IMG/VR virus record: IMGVR_UViG_3300044621_001089
Coordinates: 1-37,655 of that record
DNA from: a virus
Reading direction: 5' to 3' (one strand)
DNA length: 37,655 nucleotides
Shown here: positions 7,713 through 15,589 of the stretch, one piece after another
Layout: every line of letters begins with the position of its first letter
Position numbering within the stretch: the first letter of the stretch is position 1
Notes under the pieces: generated by a model
Told to the model about the DNA's origin: nothing
The model's database searches: none
The model's input: the letters and a program-made list of their open reading frames with translations, nothing else
Position numbers and translations under genes: made by a program

Positions 7713-9589
7713 TGCCACGTAGGGACATAAGATTATTGGATTATCAACCGGTTGTTTTTCGGTTGGTAGAGCCTAATACAGACAGCATAGCAGATAACTT
7801 TACGGATGAGGAAACAACGCTGTACGACAAGATTTTAGGTAAGTGCCGCGTGTTTGGTGCGAACTGGTGTCAGGTGGCGGAGTTGGGGGACGCGGTAAAC
7901 GTGCAATGGAAAGCGAGTGAGGTGGGTAGTAACTTGTGGGAGGGAAATGTATTTAGGACTGCAACCGTAACAAGTACCGCGTCAAATAAACTTATTGACA
8001 GCACGGCCACGTTTAGCACTACGCCGGGCGCGTTTCCATTTAACCTTTTGGTATTAAATACGGCAACGGGGCAAAGCGCATGGATTACCGCCGTAGATAG
8101 TGCTACGCAGTTAAGCCTAAACGCAAACATTTTCACAAGCGCGAGCGAGCCTTATGTGATTTTCAGAACAAGGGTAAACACGGCAGGCTGGAGTTTAGAT
8201 TTCAGTAGTGGCATTGGTTACATTGTGCAGTATGCGGGTGGTGGGCCAAGTACATTAGAAGCGTCTAACCCTTCGCCATTATCACCTATGATAAGGCCAA
8301 ACAAGTGGAACAGGGTTACGCTAAGAGTGCCTCAATACAACTATGGTAGTTTTGATGTGGTGGTCAATGGGCCGAGTGGCCCGCTTGCAACATACACCAT
8401 TGCAAGCGCAGGTGAGTTTGAATTTTACGTTTGGGGGCAGCCGCTTTTCGTAACCACCTTTTCCTTCATTGTCAGCGTAGACTTTTCGGGAACGATTGAC
8501 CTGTTTTCCTTGGAAATCTACGAAGTCAACGACTCCTACTCCCTCGTAGCCCTTGACCTTGCAGGCAACGTCATAGGCGGCCAAACGATAACCTATGGCG
8601 ATTCCGCCAGCGACACCGCTATGTTTACGGGGAATGTGGTTTACCAAGGAACTTGGGGTGATTTCACCGAGGAATGCGGGTGCGTTCGTTTGGCACTAAT
8701 TGATGAAGGAAACCCGCCCGAATGTGAGGGTGAGTTGATTAGCGACCCGACATTTGAAAACCCAGAGGCAAACTGGAACTATACAGATGGGCTTTTCGAC
8801 CCATGTGAGGGTGAGTGTTGTGGTATGTGTTTCACCGAAACAAGCGCACCATTTGCAGGGGCGGGAACTTCTTTATTATGTCCTTTGGAAGTAGGCCGAG
8901 AGTATTGCGTTACCATTGAGGTTTGCGGGGTTACAACAGGGATTGGTGATTTTGCGCAAATAGGCGTGGATATTGTAGAAGGGCCTGCATTATTAATTGG
9001 CACAATCCCAGCAAGCAGTAGTAGTGGAACATACACCTTTAGCTTTACGGCAGATGAAGCCTACACCAACTTTTCAATAGGGTTTAATGACCTTAACTTA
9101 TACGGCTGCATAAGTTCGGTATCCTTGGCGGTATGCGAGGTGTCCACGCCTTACTACGCCCTTAGCGAGTGCTTCAAACTTTGTCCACAGGGATGTACTA
9201 CCGAGATTTCATACCGGAACGATTCAAACGCCTACGGCTTAAACTATGAGTTTGACCCGCTATACCGGAACTTCACGCGGAACACTGCGCGCATAATTAA
9301 CCAAACCTTACGGGACAACAGCTTGTCGGTGTTCAAATCAGGCCGCGGTATCGGAAACAACCCATACCATGATGGCCTAAGAGTTGCCGACTTCAACCAA
9401 GGGCCCGCACCAGCGTACTACCACATGGTCTTGTCCACCGCCTTAGCGCATAGCGATTGCCGCGTAGATGGTGTAAGGGTAATGCGGATTTCAGAATACC
9501 AGCCGGATTGGTCAGACAGCTACGAATTAGCGCGCGCTACAACAGAGGTGCAATTCCGCAACCAAGACAACCTACGCAACACGCGATGA
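7712..9589 (+). CDS. Minor tail protein with Cys-rich, carbohydrate-binding-like domain, 625 aa
   Basis: The 625-residue protein has a beta-rich N-terminal half. A Cys-dense segment follows from about residue 325 to 490, containing clusters such as CEGECCGMCF and a pattern (LISDPTFENPEANWNY, later YTFSFTADEAYTNFSIGF) typical of beta-sandwich, CBM4/galactose-binding-like modules. The C-terminal ~130 residues are polar and probably mediate assembly. Together with its place after the tape measure and distal tail genes, this suggests a tail tip protein that contacts surface glycans or is stabilised by disulfides. The domain call is from pattern only. The gene overlaps the previous stop (TAATG) and the next start (ATGA). 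Confidence 0.6.
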   Translation: MPRRDIRLLDYQPVVFRLVEPNTDSIADNFTDEETTLYDKILGKCRVFGANWCQVAELGDAVNVQWKASEVGSNLWEGNVFRTATVTSTASNKLIDSTATFSTTPGAFPFNLLVLNTATGQSAWITAVDSATQLSLNANIFTSASEPYVIFRTRVNTAGWSLDFSSGIGYIVQYAGGGPSTLEASNPSPLSPMIRPNKWNRVTLRVPQYNYGSFDVVVNGPSGPLATYTIASAGEFEFYVWGQPLFVTTFSFIVSVDFSGTIDLFSLEIYEVNDSYSLVALDLAGNVIGGQTITYGDSASDTAMFTGNVVYQGTWGDFTEECGCVRLALIDEGNPPECEGELISDPTFENPEANWNYTDGLFDPCEGECCGMCFTETSAPFAGAGTSLLCPLEVGREYCVTIEVCGVTTGIGDFAQIGVDIVEGPALLIGTIPASSSSGTYTFSFTADEAYTNFSIGFNDLNLYGCISSVSLAVCEVSTPYYALSECFKLCPQGCTTEISYRNDSNAYGLNYEFDPLYRNFTRNTARIINQTLRDNSLSVFKSGRGIGNNPYHDGLRVADFNQGPAPAYYHMVLSTALAHSDCRVDGVRVMRISEYQPDWSDSYELARATTEVQFRNQDNLRNTR

Positions 9590-10479
9590 CGCGGGAGCAG
9601 AACCAAATAATTAAGGACTTGCAGGAAGGTATAGACAACTTTCCTGCCGCCCTTTCCAAAGGCACAATGCGGGTGCAGCGGGAGGCGTTTGATAAAATTA
9701 TCGGCAGCCTGTCGAGCCTTGCACTAAACCCCGACGGAAGCGTGATAACCAACACGGCCAACTTCGGGCAAATTGAAACCATAATAAACGACCTACGGGC
9801 GGCGTACCTTTCACCCAAGTACCGCGAGTTTTTGCGGGAGTACCTTGGAGGCTACGACCTCATGGCGGAAATGACCATAAGGCTTTTTGACACCTACGGC
9901 ATAACGCCCAACATTACAGACGCGGCAAACGCTATCTTAGCCAACGCGAAAACAAACGCCACGCGGCTATTAACGCAGGGCGCGGTGGACACAGCTTTAC
10001 CTTCCTTCCGCGAAATCCTAAACAACGCGGTGGCGCGTTCGGAGAAATTTACTGACGTGATCCGAAACGTACGCCAAAACATTGAAGGGAGCGAGGATTT
10101 CCAAGGCAGGATGGAACGCTACGCAAAGCAAAACGCCAAGGACATTTTTGCAGTTGGCCATGCGCAGTATATGACCGCGGTAGGTGATGCTATGGGGTTT
10201 GAGTTTTATGAGTATGCGGGCGTAAATACTTTGGATAGCCGCGAATTTTGCCTACACCGGAAGGGCAAAGTTTACCACACGCAGGAAATCCGGCAATGGG
10301 CAAACCTTGATTGGGACGGCAAAAACAGAGCAACCACGGCAGACACTATATTTTCGCTGCGAGGTGGCTACAACTGCAACCACTTACTTGTGCCTATTGC
10401 TACGGCGTTGGTTCCTGAAGACGTAATCACCCGCGCAAAACGAAAGGGATATATTACCGATGACGACCCCGCCGCGTAA
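9586..10479 (+). CDS. Minor head protein, Mu gpF / SPP1 gp7-like, 297 aa
   Basis: The start at ATG 9586 overlaps the upstream stop as ATGA; the open frame reaching back to 9457 overlaps the previous gene and is not used. The helical N-terminal part is followed, at about residues 217-285, by the signature of the phage head morphogenesis family: DSREFCLHRKGKVY, then a Trp/Asp segment, then GGYNCNHLLVPI. These proteins are minor capsid components that act with the portal in head assembly and DNA ejection. Such genes normally lie beside the portal, but here the portal is about 5 kb downstream beyond lysis and accessory genes. Confidence 0.78.
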   Translation: MTREQNQIIKDLQEGIDNFPAALSKGTMRVQREAFDKIIGSLSSLALNPDGSVITNTANFGQIETIINDLRAAYLSPKYREFLREYLGGYDLMAEMTIRLFDTYGITPNITDAANAILANAKTNATRLLTQGAVDTALPSFREILNNAVARSEKFTDVIRNVRQNIEGSEDFQGRMERYAKQNAKDIFAVGHAQYMTAVGDAMGFEFYEYAGVNTLDSREFCLHRKGKVYHTQEIRQWANLDWDGKNRATTADTIFSLRGGYNCNHLLVPIATALVPEDVITRAKRKGYITDDDPAA

Positions 10480-10485
10480 TTGTAA

Positions 10486-10512
10486 TTTGTATCTTAAAAA
10501 ATGTTAAATTTG
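10486..10512 (+). promoter_or_regulatory. Promoter for the 10551 structural gene (TTTG ... TAAATTTG)
   Basis: TTTG at 10486-10489 and TAAATTTG at 10505-10512 are separated by 15 nt, a little short of the usual 17-23. The AT-rich leader of about 35 nt ends in CTTTAAAAAAATG, a favourable Bacteroidota initiation context without Shine-Dalgarno. Confidence 0.55.
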
Positions 10513-10550
10513 TCCTTAGTGTTTAACGTTAATCCTTAATCTTTAAAAAA

Positions 10551-11081
10551 ATGTCTTATTGTCTTAATGCACTCCCAGCGTACAGCGAGAACCAATGTGG
10601 TGAACTTCGCGTGCGCGGTATCGGTGATGTCTTTGTCTTAGCACAAGGCGTAACCTTCATTGACCCCACCGACCCCGCAGAATGGGCGGCTAAACTTGCG
10701 TCTAACGATGTTGTAATTGTAAAGAACATCAAAGGGCAGTACGCCAACCCCGAAGCTGAAAACGCGGCCAACCCACGCGAGAGAGGCCCAGAGGAAATTC
10801 TCATGAAGCTAAACCACACCTTGGCGTTGACCGATGCCAACGTGAACGCGTCTAACGACAGCTTCTATGAGATTTTGAACACGCAGACCTTCGGCGGTAT
10901 CGGGTGGCACAACCCCAACGAGAGCGAGATCCGTTTGGCTTACGCTGACGTGCGCGCTATGGCTATGCCAGCCTCCAACATTGACGCTGAATTTCAGCTT
11001 TACAATGTTTCCTTCATGTGGGAGAGTAACCCGAACGACTTCCCAACATTGTATAACGCACCTGCTGGGGTATTCGCCTAA
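10551..11081 (+). CDS. Probable major tail protein, 176 aa
   Basis: The 176-residue protein begins MSYCLNALPAYSENQ. It has its own promoter and A-rich leader and is followed at once by a strong terminator (11106-11130), so it is a single-gene unit expected to be abundantly expressed. Its codon choice (GCC/GCG, AAC, CGC and TTC) resembles that of the capsid gene at 19044. Size, expression layout and position in the tail/head region fit a major tail tube protein. A capsid decoration protein is the main alternative. No diagnostic motif was seen. Confidence 0.5.
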   Translation: MSYCLNALPAYSENQCGELRVRGIGDVFVLAQGVTFIDPTDPAEWAAKLASNDVVIVKNIKGQYANPEAENAANPRERGPEEILMKLNHTLALTDANVNASNDSFYEILNTQTFGGIGWHNPNESEIRLAYADVRAMAMPASNIDAEFQLYNVSFMWESNPNDFPTLYNAPAGVFA

Positions 11082-11105
11082 AAGGAATAACGCACACACA
11101 CGAAG

Positions 11106-11130
11106 AAGGGGGTTTAATGCCCCCTTTTTT
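11106..11130 (+). terminator. Rho-independent terminator after the 10551 gene
   Basis: The stem AAGGGGG / CCCCCTT, with GGGGG at 11108-11112 and CCCCC at 11120-11124, encloses a 7-nt loop and is followed by TTTTTT. Confidence 0.85.
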
Positions 11131-11150
11131 AGTTAAAAAAAGTTAAGGAG

Positions 11151-11181
11151 TTTGGAGGGAAGGGGCGGTGGTGTAACTTTG
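11151..11181 (+). promoter_or_regulatory. Consensus Bacteroidota promoter, TTTG-N19-TAACTTTG
   Basis: TTTG at 11151-11154 and TAACTTTG at 11174-11181 are separated by exactly 19 nt. The ATG at 11186 follows after 4 nt, implying a leaderless mRNA. This is the cleanest promoter in the window and the best evidence for the host phylum. Confidence 0.8.
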
Positions 11182-11185
11182 CTTC

Positions 11186-11497
11186 ATGAAAAAACCAATC
11201 ACACAATGGCTGTCGGAAATGCCCCAGCCTTACGCCGAACTTGCGCTTAAAGAATATGCACCCATATTGGAGGCAAGCGGCGAACCTGATGAAGACGTGG
11301 CCACCATGCGCGATGCGTTTGAGTGTTCCGTGCTGTGCATTGACAACAAGCAAAAAACAAACTTTTGGAATGATGTGCTTTATTTCATGGGCGAGGAAAG
11401 TGCATGGCCACCGATTGAGGTATATGGCAGGGCGTTTGTTTCCCAAAAGGATATGGATGCACCCAAGCGCGAAATGTCAATGTTTTGGAATTGCTAA
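11186..11497 (+). CDS. Hypothetical protein, 103 aa
   Basis: The 103-residue acidic protein begins MKKPITQWLSEMPQPYAELA. The start is set by the promoter box 4 nt upstream. It has a helical look, no membrane segment and no recognisable motif, and ends in FWNC. It opens a unit of small accessory genes (11186-14044) that runs to the next terminator at 14050. Proteins of this type are common first genes of Bacteroidota phage operons, but I cannot name a family. Confidence 0.7.
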   Translation: MKKPITQWLSEMPQPYAELALKEYAPILEASGEPDEDVATMRDAFECSVLCIDNKQKTNFWNDVLYFMGEESAWPPIEVYGRAFVSQKDMDAPKREMSMFWNC

Positions 11498-11498
11498 A

Positions 11499-11828
11499 AT
11501 GAAACACCAACTCACCAAACTAACCACCCGCCATGCGCTCGCTTTTGATATGTGCATTACCGAAATCTACAACGCATCGCTCGGAATACTACCGCCGGGC
11601 GTTGGTGAACCCGACCAAATGTTAAGGCAGTCAAAACAGGCAATTTCAATCTACATAAGCGAAGTCTTAAAGAATGTTAATTGGGTGGCGGATAATGAGG
11701 AAATGGCCTATCTTAGCCACTATTCGACGCACAACGATGTGATGATTAAACTACTCGACATACACGCGAACGCACGCGTTTACAGCGTTACGGGTGCAAC
11801 CGCAAAACAAGCAAAACCGATTTTATGA
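11499..11828 (+). CDS. Hypothetical protein, 109 aa
   Basis: I chose ATG 11499 (MKHQLTKLTTRHALAFDMC), one nucleotide after the preceding stop; the frame stays open upstream to 11241 but that part is the shadow of the previous gene. The product is 109 residues, mostly helical, without membrane segments. It overlaps the glycosyltransferase start by 4 nt (ATGA). No family was recognised. Confidence 0.65.
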   Translation: MKHQLTKLTTRHALAFDMCITEIYNASLGILPPGVGEPDQMLRQSKQAISIYISEVLKNVNWVADNEEMAYLSHYSTHNDVMIKLLDIHANARVYSVTGATAKQAKPIL

Positions 11829-12691
11829 CCACCGGCATACTTTTACTTTTAGTTGGTTCAAACAGAACCTACCAGCATTGGGCGGAAAACCTTGTTACCA
11901 GCATACGCCACTACTCGCCTGACCTACCGATTACGATAGTTACATCCGGTATGTACTTGCAGCCTATGTATAACAAGGGCGTGTCTTATGTTACTTGTCG
12001 TCCGGCCGACCACTACATGGACAATGGCAAATTCGCACCCGGCAAAGCTAAACTGCATTTAAACCTTTATACGCCCTACGAGCGCACTATTTATTTGGAT
12101 GTAGACGGAATCGCTTGTGGGCCATTAGAAGATGTGGCCGCCATGTTTGGTGAGATAGGCGCGGTGTCCAACGAATTTACACCCGTGGAAGCGGAGAAGT
12201 GGAAATGCCAATGGATGTCGCTGCCGGAAGTCCGCAAAACCTACACCATCCCCGAAGGTGCGCTACTGCCGGAGATTAATTCTTCGCTGTTGGTTTGGAC
12301 CAAAAACGAAACATCAGATAGGTTTTTTGAGCAAGCGCGGGCGAACTTTATACCAGCGTTTAATGGCCGCGTTTGGGGTAATGCTTTCCCCGATGAATTA
12401 GCTTTTAATGTAGCCTTTGCGCAGCTTGGCTTGCTGCCATGCGAAGCAGCGGGAACACCCGAACCTATTGTCTTTAACATTGGGTGGAAGGGTTGGTCTA
12501 CCGCAGGCGAAGCTATCAACGCAGGCGTGCGCGTGTTGGGGCTATACGGAGAAACCAACGCGGCTTTCAAGAGGCAATACCAAGCGTATGATGCGGTGCT
12601 AAGCGCAGCACATAAAGCGGTGCATGGTTGCTGGCCGCCGCTAAAGAGCCACCAATTAATGAAGTCTAAATTTATTCGGTTGAACAAATGA
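11825..12691 (+). CDS. GT8-like glycosyltransferase, 288 aa
   Basis: The protein starts with a Rossmann-like beta strand (GILLLLVGSNRTY), then SIRHYSPDLPITIVTSG, the pattern of GT-A fold glycosyltransferases. TIYLDVDG supplies the DxD metal- and nucleotide-sugar-binding motif at residues 92-94, preceded by KLHLNLYTPYER. PDELAFNVAFAQLG near residue 190 resembles the acceptor-side region of GT8-type enzymes. It would transfer a sugar from a nucleotide sugar to an unknown acceptor, such as phage DNA, a virion protein or the host surface. It is chained by ATGA overlaps to the genes on both sides. Two further genes of possible glycan or methyl chemistry lie at 29262-30411. Confidence 0.75.
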   Translation: MTTGILLLLVGSNRTYQHWAENLVTSIRHYSPDLPITIVTSGMYLQPMYNKGVSYVTCRPADHYMDNGKFAPGKAKLHLNLYTPYERTIYLDVDGIACGPLEDVAAMFGEIGAVSNEFTPVEAEKWKCQWMSLPEVRKTYTIPEGALLPEINSSLLVWTKNETSDRFFEQARANFIPAFNGRVWGNAFPDELAFNVAFAQLGLLPCEAAGTPEPIVFNIGWKGWSTAGEAINAGVRVLGLYGETNAAFKRQYQAYDAVLSAAHKAVHGCWPPLKSHQLMKSKFIRLNK

Positions 12692-13038
12692 AACACATAA
12701 ACGACATAGTTGTTGAATTGCATAAGGCGGCAAACTCAAAGAAGTGGGTGGCCGATCCGCCAATGAAGGATGCAACGGATTACCTCAACTCCACGAAGTG
12801 GGGTTACAGCTTAGTCCATGACGCGTTTTTAATTGCGGGAAACAGCGTAATTGAGGAAGCGGGGCAATATGGCCGGAAGCATGGCCTAAGCGTTGAGCAA
12901 GCCTTGAGCATTGACTTTATTTTAGAACGGGTGGCCAACATCATGGCCTACATGAAGCTGACTAATGGGCTGCTTGAAAAAGCCGAACTAAAGGGCGTGG
13001 TGTTTTTTGTGGAGAGGGAAACGAAGGAAAAACGATAA
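12688..13038 (+). CDS. Hypothetical protein, 116 aa
   Basis: The 116-residue helical protein begins MKHINDIVVELHKAANSKKW. It shares an ATGA overlap with the glycosyltransferase gene, which argues for co-expression, but no motif shows a joint function. No membrane segment is seen and no family was recognised. Confidence 0.65.
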   Translation: MKHINDIVVELHKAANSKKWVADPPMKDATDYLNSTKWGYSLVHDAFLIAGNSVIEEAGQYGRKHGLSVEQALSIDFILERVANIMAYMKLTNGLLEKAELKGVVFFVERETKEKR

Positions 13039-13105
13039 CGCACAACAAACCATTCATTAACCATAATTGCACCCGTTAAGGTGTGATTTATCATTCGGAA
13101 ACGAT

Positions 13106-13324
13106 ATGAAAAACGAAGAACTAAACCCCGCCTTGCGGCAAACCGATGTTATCGGTAGTGTTTCTGTACCTGCTGTTAGAGTGAGATTTTATCCCAAAGA
13201 TGTAGATGAAACTTTTGATGGAACTGTGATTGATGAAACGCAGTATTCGTATTTGGTAATACCCGATGATAACTTAACTGGAACTGCAAGGTGGAATAAA
13301 AAGTGTTGTGATGTTCTGCGTTAA
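13106..13324 (+). CDS. Hypothetical protein, 72 aa
   Basis: I chose ATG 13106 (MKNEELNPALRQ); an upstream TTG at 13067 is possible but unsupported. The product is acidic and Val/Asp-rich with a small beta-domain look (VRVRFYPKDVDETFDGTVID) and ends with a KKCCDVLR tail. The preceding 67 nt contain no recognisable promoter. Base composition is slightly more AT-rich than its neighbours. No family was recognised. Confidence 0.5.
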   Translation: MKNEELNPALRQTDVIGSVSVPAVRVRFYPKDVDETFDGTVIDETQYSYLVIPDDNLTGTARWNKKCCDVLR

Positions 13325-13361
13325 CATTGCGCCTAACCCCAAAATAAACAACCCCATCTTT

Positions 13362-13793
13362 ATGAAAAACCTACTCATATTTTTACCCTTATTGGCCAGC
13401 TGCTACACCGAAAGCCAATGTTCCAAGATGTTTCCGCCAACAACGAAAACGGAAACGATTACCAATGTAATCCAACGGGATAGCGTTATACAGGGTGCGA
13501 CAATTACGCACACTATAACCAACCGCGACACTATCTTCATGCAAACCAACCGCGTTTTCGTAAAACAAGACACCAGCGGACGCGCGGAACTACGCTACTG
13601 GATGGATGAGGCTGGGCGGCTTAACATGGAATGCACCGCCAAAGATGCGGCCATCAAATGGGTGGAGAGGCATACGGCCAAGACGACTACCGAAACGCGG
13701 CGGGAACTGGACATATCAATATGGAAAGTCCTTTTGTTTGCAGGAATAGTAATTGCGGCTTTCTTTTTAATTGCGAAATACAAACCAACATGA
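13362..13793 (+). CDS. Candidate unimolecular spanin (lipoprotein with C-terminal TM), 143 aa
   Basis: I chose ATG 13362 (MKNLLIFLPLLASC); the frame extends back to 13308 over the end of the previous gene. A lipobox (LASC) places the lipidated Cys at residue 14. The body of about 100 residues is Thr-rich. A transmembrane segment at about residues 122-138 (VLLFAGIVIAAFFLIAK) is followed by a short basic tail. An outer-membrane lipoprotein with a C-terminal inner-membrane anchor is the layout of u-spanins such as phage T1 gp11, which disrupt the outer membrane at the end of lysis. The holin gene lies 1.4 kb downstream, although the endolysin is farther away. An unrelated envelope lipoprotein remains possible. 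Confidence 0.6.
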   Translation: MKNLLIFLPLLASCYTESQCSKMFPPTTKTETITNVIQRDSVIQGATITHTITNRDTIFMQTNRVFVKQDTSGRAELRYWMDEAGRLNMECTAKDAAIKWVERHTAKTTTETRRELDISIWKVLLFAGIVIAAFFLIAKYKPT

Positions 13794-14044
13794 ACTACCA
13801 AGACTACATTAACTTAGGCTTTGAGCGCATTGACCTTGACGATGGCGTAGAGTTTAAGCAAACCGGATACGGAGGCTTTGCGCTCACCAAGAAGCTAAAC
13901 GAAAACCTTGCAGTGCAGGTGGCACACCCAAACCTAAACGAGCCGAACCTTTATATCAAAAAAAGAGAAAGCGACACATGGCATATTTTCCCGATACCGA
14001 TTGCCGCCATTAAAGACTTGTTCCGAGAACCACACACCCCATAA
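13790..14044 (+). CDS. Hypothetical protein, 84 aa
   Basis: I chose ATG 13790, overlapping the spanin stop as ATGA; the frame extends back to 13631 inside the spanin gene and that part is a shadow. The 84-residue product begins MNYQDYINLGFERIDLDDG and looks like a small mixed alpha/beta soluble protein (GFALTKKLNENLAVQV, then LYIKKRESDTWHIFPI). It is the last gene before the terminator at 14050. No family was recognised. Confidence 0.65.
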   Translation: MNYQDYINLGFERIDLDDGVEFKQTGYGGFALTKKLNENLAVQVAHPNLNEPNLYIKKRESDTWHIFPIPIAAIKDLFREPHTP

Positions 14045-14049
14045 GTTTT

Positions 14050-14077
14050 AGCCCCGTTTTATGGGCTTTCTTTTTTT
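14050..14077 (+). terminator. Rho-independent terminator after the accessory operon
   Basis: AGCCC (14050-14054) pairs with GGGCT (14063-14067), followed by TTC and seven T. The next promoter box begins four bases after the T run. Confidence 0.75.
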
Positions 14078-14080
14078 GGT

Positions 14081-14088
14081 TACTTTTG
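14081..14088 (+). promoter_or_regulatory. -7 box TACTTTTG for the metallophosphoesterase gene
   Basis: TACTTTTG matches TAnnTTTG and starts directly after the terminator T run. The leader to ATG 14111 is 22 nt and contains GGGAGG, one of the few purine-rich stretches near a start here. No -33 TTG at good spacing is seen. Confidence 0.5.
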
Positions 14089-14110
14089 GGAGGGAATCAA
14101 CATCAACACC

Positions 14111-15139
14111 ATGCCAAACAGCCAAAAAGGGGAAATTGTCGTGGACTATATTAAGTCCATGACTTCCGATTTTAACAACCGCACATTAGCCAAAAAAATA
14201 GTGCAGGAAAACCCGCACGTTTTTGACCAAACCGAAAAGGAAGTTGAAAACGTAAGGGGGCGAATAAGACAATACAGAGGCGCGTCAGGGGAATCGAACC
14301 GAAAAGAATTTAAAAACAAACTATGGGTGCGCGAGGAAAAGAAGGTGAGCGAGTACATGGCCGACTACATGGCCAAGGGCGAAGAAAACGACACGCCAAC
14401 TATTTGGCACTTGCCGCAGCATCTAAAGAAGGTTTTAATATTGTCGGACATACATATACCCTACCATGTTTATGACGCGGTAATGGCCGCGTTAGACTAC
14501 GGAATGGAACAAGGCGTGGATGCTATCTACCTCAACGGGGATATCGTAGACTTTAAGGACATTTCGAGGTGGGATAAAGAGCCAGACGCTATCAGGCTGC
14601 ACGATGAAGTGGACATGGTGCGCGAATTTCTCCAAGGGTTGGCGGGAGTTGGCCTGCCTGTGTTTTACAAACTCGGAAACCACGAAGACCGGTGGCAAAA
14701 GAAGATTATGCGGGATGCGCCGGAGTTTGCAAAACTTGACGCGCTTAAACTCGAAAACGTGCTGGGGCTAAATGACCTTGGAATTGAACTAATCGCATCT
14801 GGAACGCGTGCGCAGTTTGGCAATTTGACCGTTATACATGGGCATGAGTTTGGTGAAACGCTGTTTTCTCCCGTAAACCCTGCGCGCGGTTTGTTTTTGC
14901 GGGCTAAGTCTTCGATTTTGTCTGGCCACTACCACCAGCGAAGCCAACACGGAGAGGCAAACATCATGGGTGAGGAAACTCGCTGCTACTCCACGGGCTG
15001 CCTGTGCGACCTCTCACCAAAATACCGCCCCTTCGCCTTCACAAAATGGAAGCATGGCGCGGCAATCGTGGAGGTAAACCCCGATAAAACCTTCCAAGTG
15101 TATAACTTTGAGATAAATCAGGGTCAAATTATTTATTAA
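14111..15139 (+). CDS. Calcineurin-like metallophosphoesterase, 342 aa
   Basis: All core metallophosphoesterase motifs are present in order: SDIHIPYH near residues 111-118, LNGDIVDF near 141, GNHEDRW near 188, VIHGHEFGE near 243 and LSGHYHQ near 271. Together they supply the two-metal site for phosphoester hydrolysis. About 100 residues precede the catalytic domain and are basic and helical (for example NNRTLAKKIVQENPHVF), possibly a DNA-binding extension. Phage enzymes of this type may process nucleic acid ends or cyclic nucleotides; the substrate cannot be told. The gene starts a unit that continues with the holin and head genes. Confidence 0.85.
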   Translation: MPNSQKGEIVVDYIKSMTSDFNNRTLAKKIVQENPHVFDQTEKEVENVRGRIRQYRGASGESNRKEFKNKLWVREEKKVSEYMADYMAKGEENDTPTIWHLPQHLKKVLILSDIHIPYHVYDAVMAALDYGMEQGVDAIYLNGDIVDFKDISRWDKEPDAIRLHDEVDMVREFLQGLAGVGLPVFYKLGNHEDRWQKKIMRDAPEFAKLDALKLENVLGLNDLGIELIASGTRAQFGNLTVIHGHEFGETLFSPVNPARGLFLRAKSSILSGHYHQRSQHGEANIMGEETRCYSTGCLCDLSPKYRPFAFTKWKHGAAIVEVNPDKTFQVYNFEINQGQIIY

Positions 15140-15144
15140 CTTTG
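15137..15144 (+). promoter_or_regulatory. -7 box TAACTTTG for the holin gene
   Basis: TAACTTTG overlaps the stop codon of the metallophosphoesterase gene and ends 5 nt before ATG 15150. A second copy of TAACTTTG lies at 15103-15110 inside the upstream gene. Confidence 0.5.
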
Positions 15145-15149
15145 TAATT

Positions 15150-15587
15150 ATGAAACTAATGGCCACCGCTTCGGCTTTTCTTATAGCTTTTTTCGCACCT
15201 GTTGCACCCGTTTTGCTGGCGGTTGGGGGTTTTATAGCCCTTGACACGCTCACAGGCATTCTAAAATCAATCAAACTTAATGGCTGGCGGTCAATACGCT
15301 CGGCGAAGTTGGCCAGAGTAGCCACAAAAAACTTGGTTTATTGCGGGAGCGTGTTGGTTTTTTTCCTTTTGGACAAGGCCATGTTTAACGAAGTGCTTAT
15401 AGGCTTCATTCCCACGCCCTATGTACTGACAAAAGCCATGGGTTTAATTTTGTGCAGCATTGAAGCCAAGTCAATAGATGAAAATTTTGAGGCGGTTTAT
15501 GGTGTATCTTTGTGGGAGAGGTTTAAGCTGCTAATTAAGCGCGTGAAGTCAGTCGTAAGCCAAATTCAAGAAATCAAAAAAGCATAA
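15150..15587 (+). CDS. Holin, phage holin 4 (Cph1/TcdE)-like, 145 aa
   Basis: The N-terminal hydrophobic segment (residues 4-30) runs into FIALDTLTGILKS, the D-x-x-T-G motif of the Phage_holin_4 family. A second hydrophobic stretch lies at about residues 66-80 and a third near 90-103. The C-terminal tail is charged and coiled (ERFKLLIKRVKSVV). Holins form membrane lesions that time lysis and let endolysin reach the cell wall. Here the endolysin is separated by about 5.9 kb of head genes, while the candidate spanin lies 1.4 kb upstream. Confidence 0.78.
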   Translation: MKLMATASAFLIAFFAPVAPVLLAVGGFIALDTLTGILKSIKLNGWRSIRSAKLARVATKNLVYCGSVLVFFLLDKAMFNEVLIGFIPTPYVLTKAMGLILCSIEAKSIDENFEAVYGVSLWERFKLLIKRVKSVVSQIQEIKKA

Positions 15588-15589
15588 GC

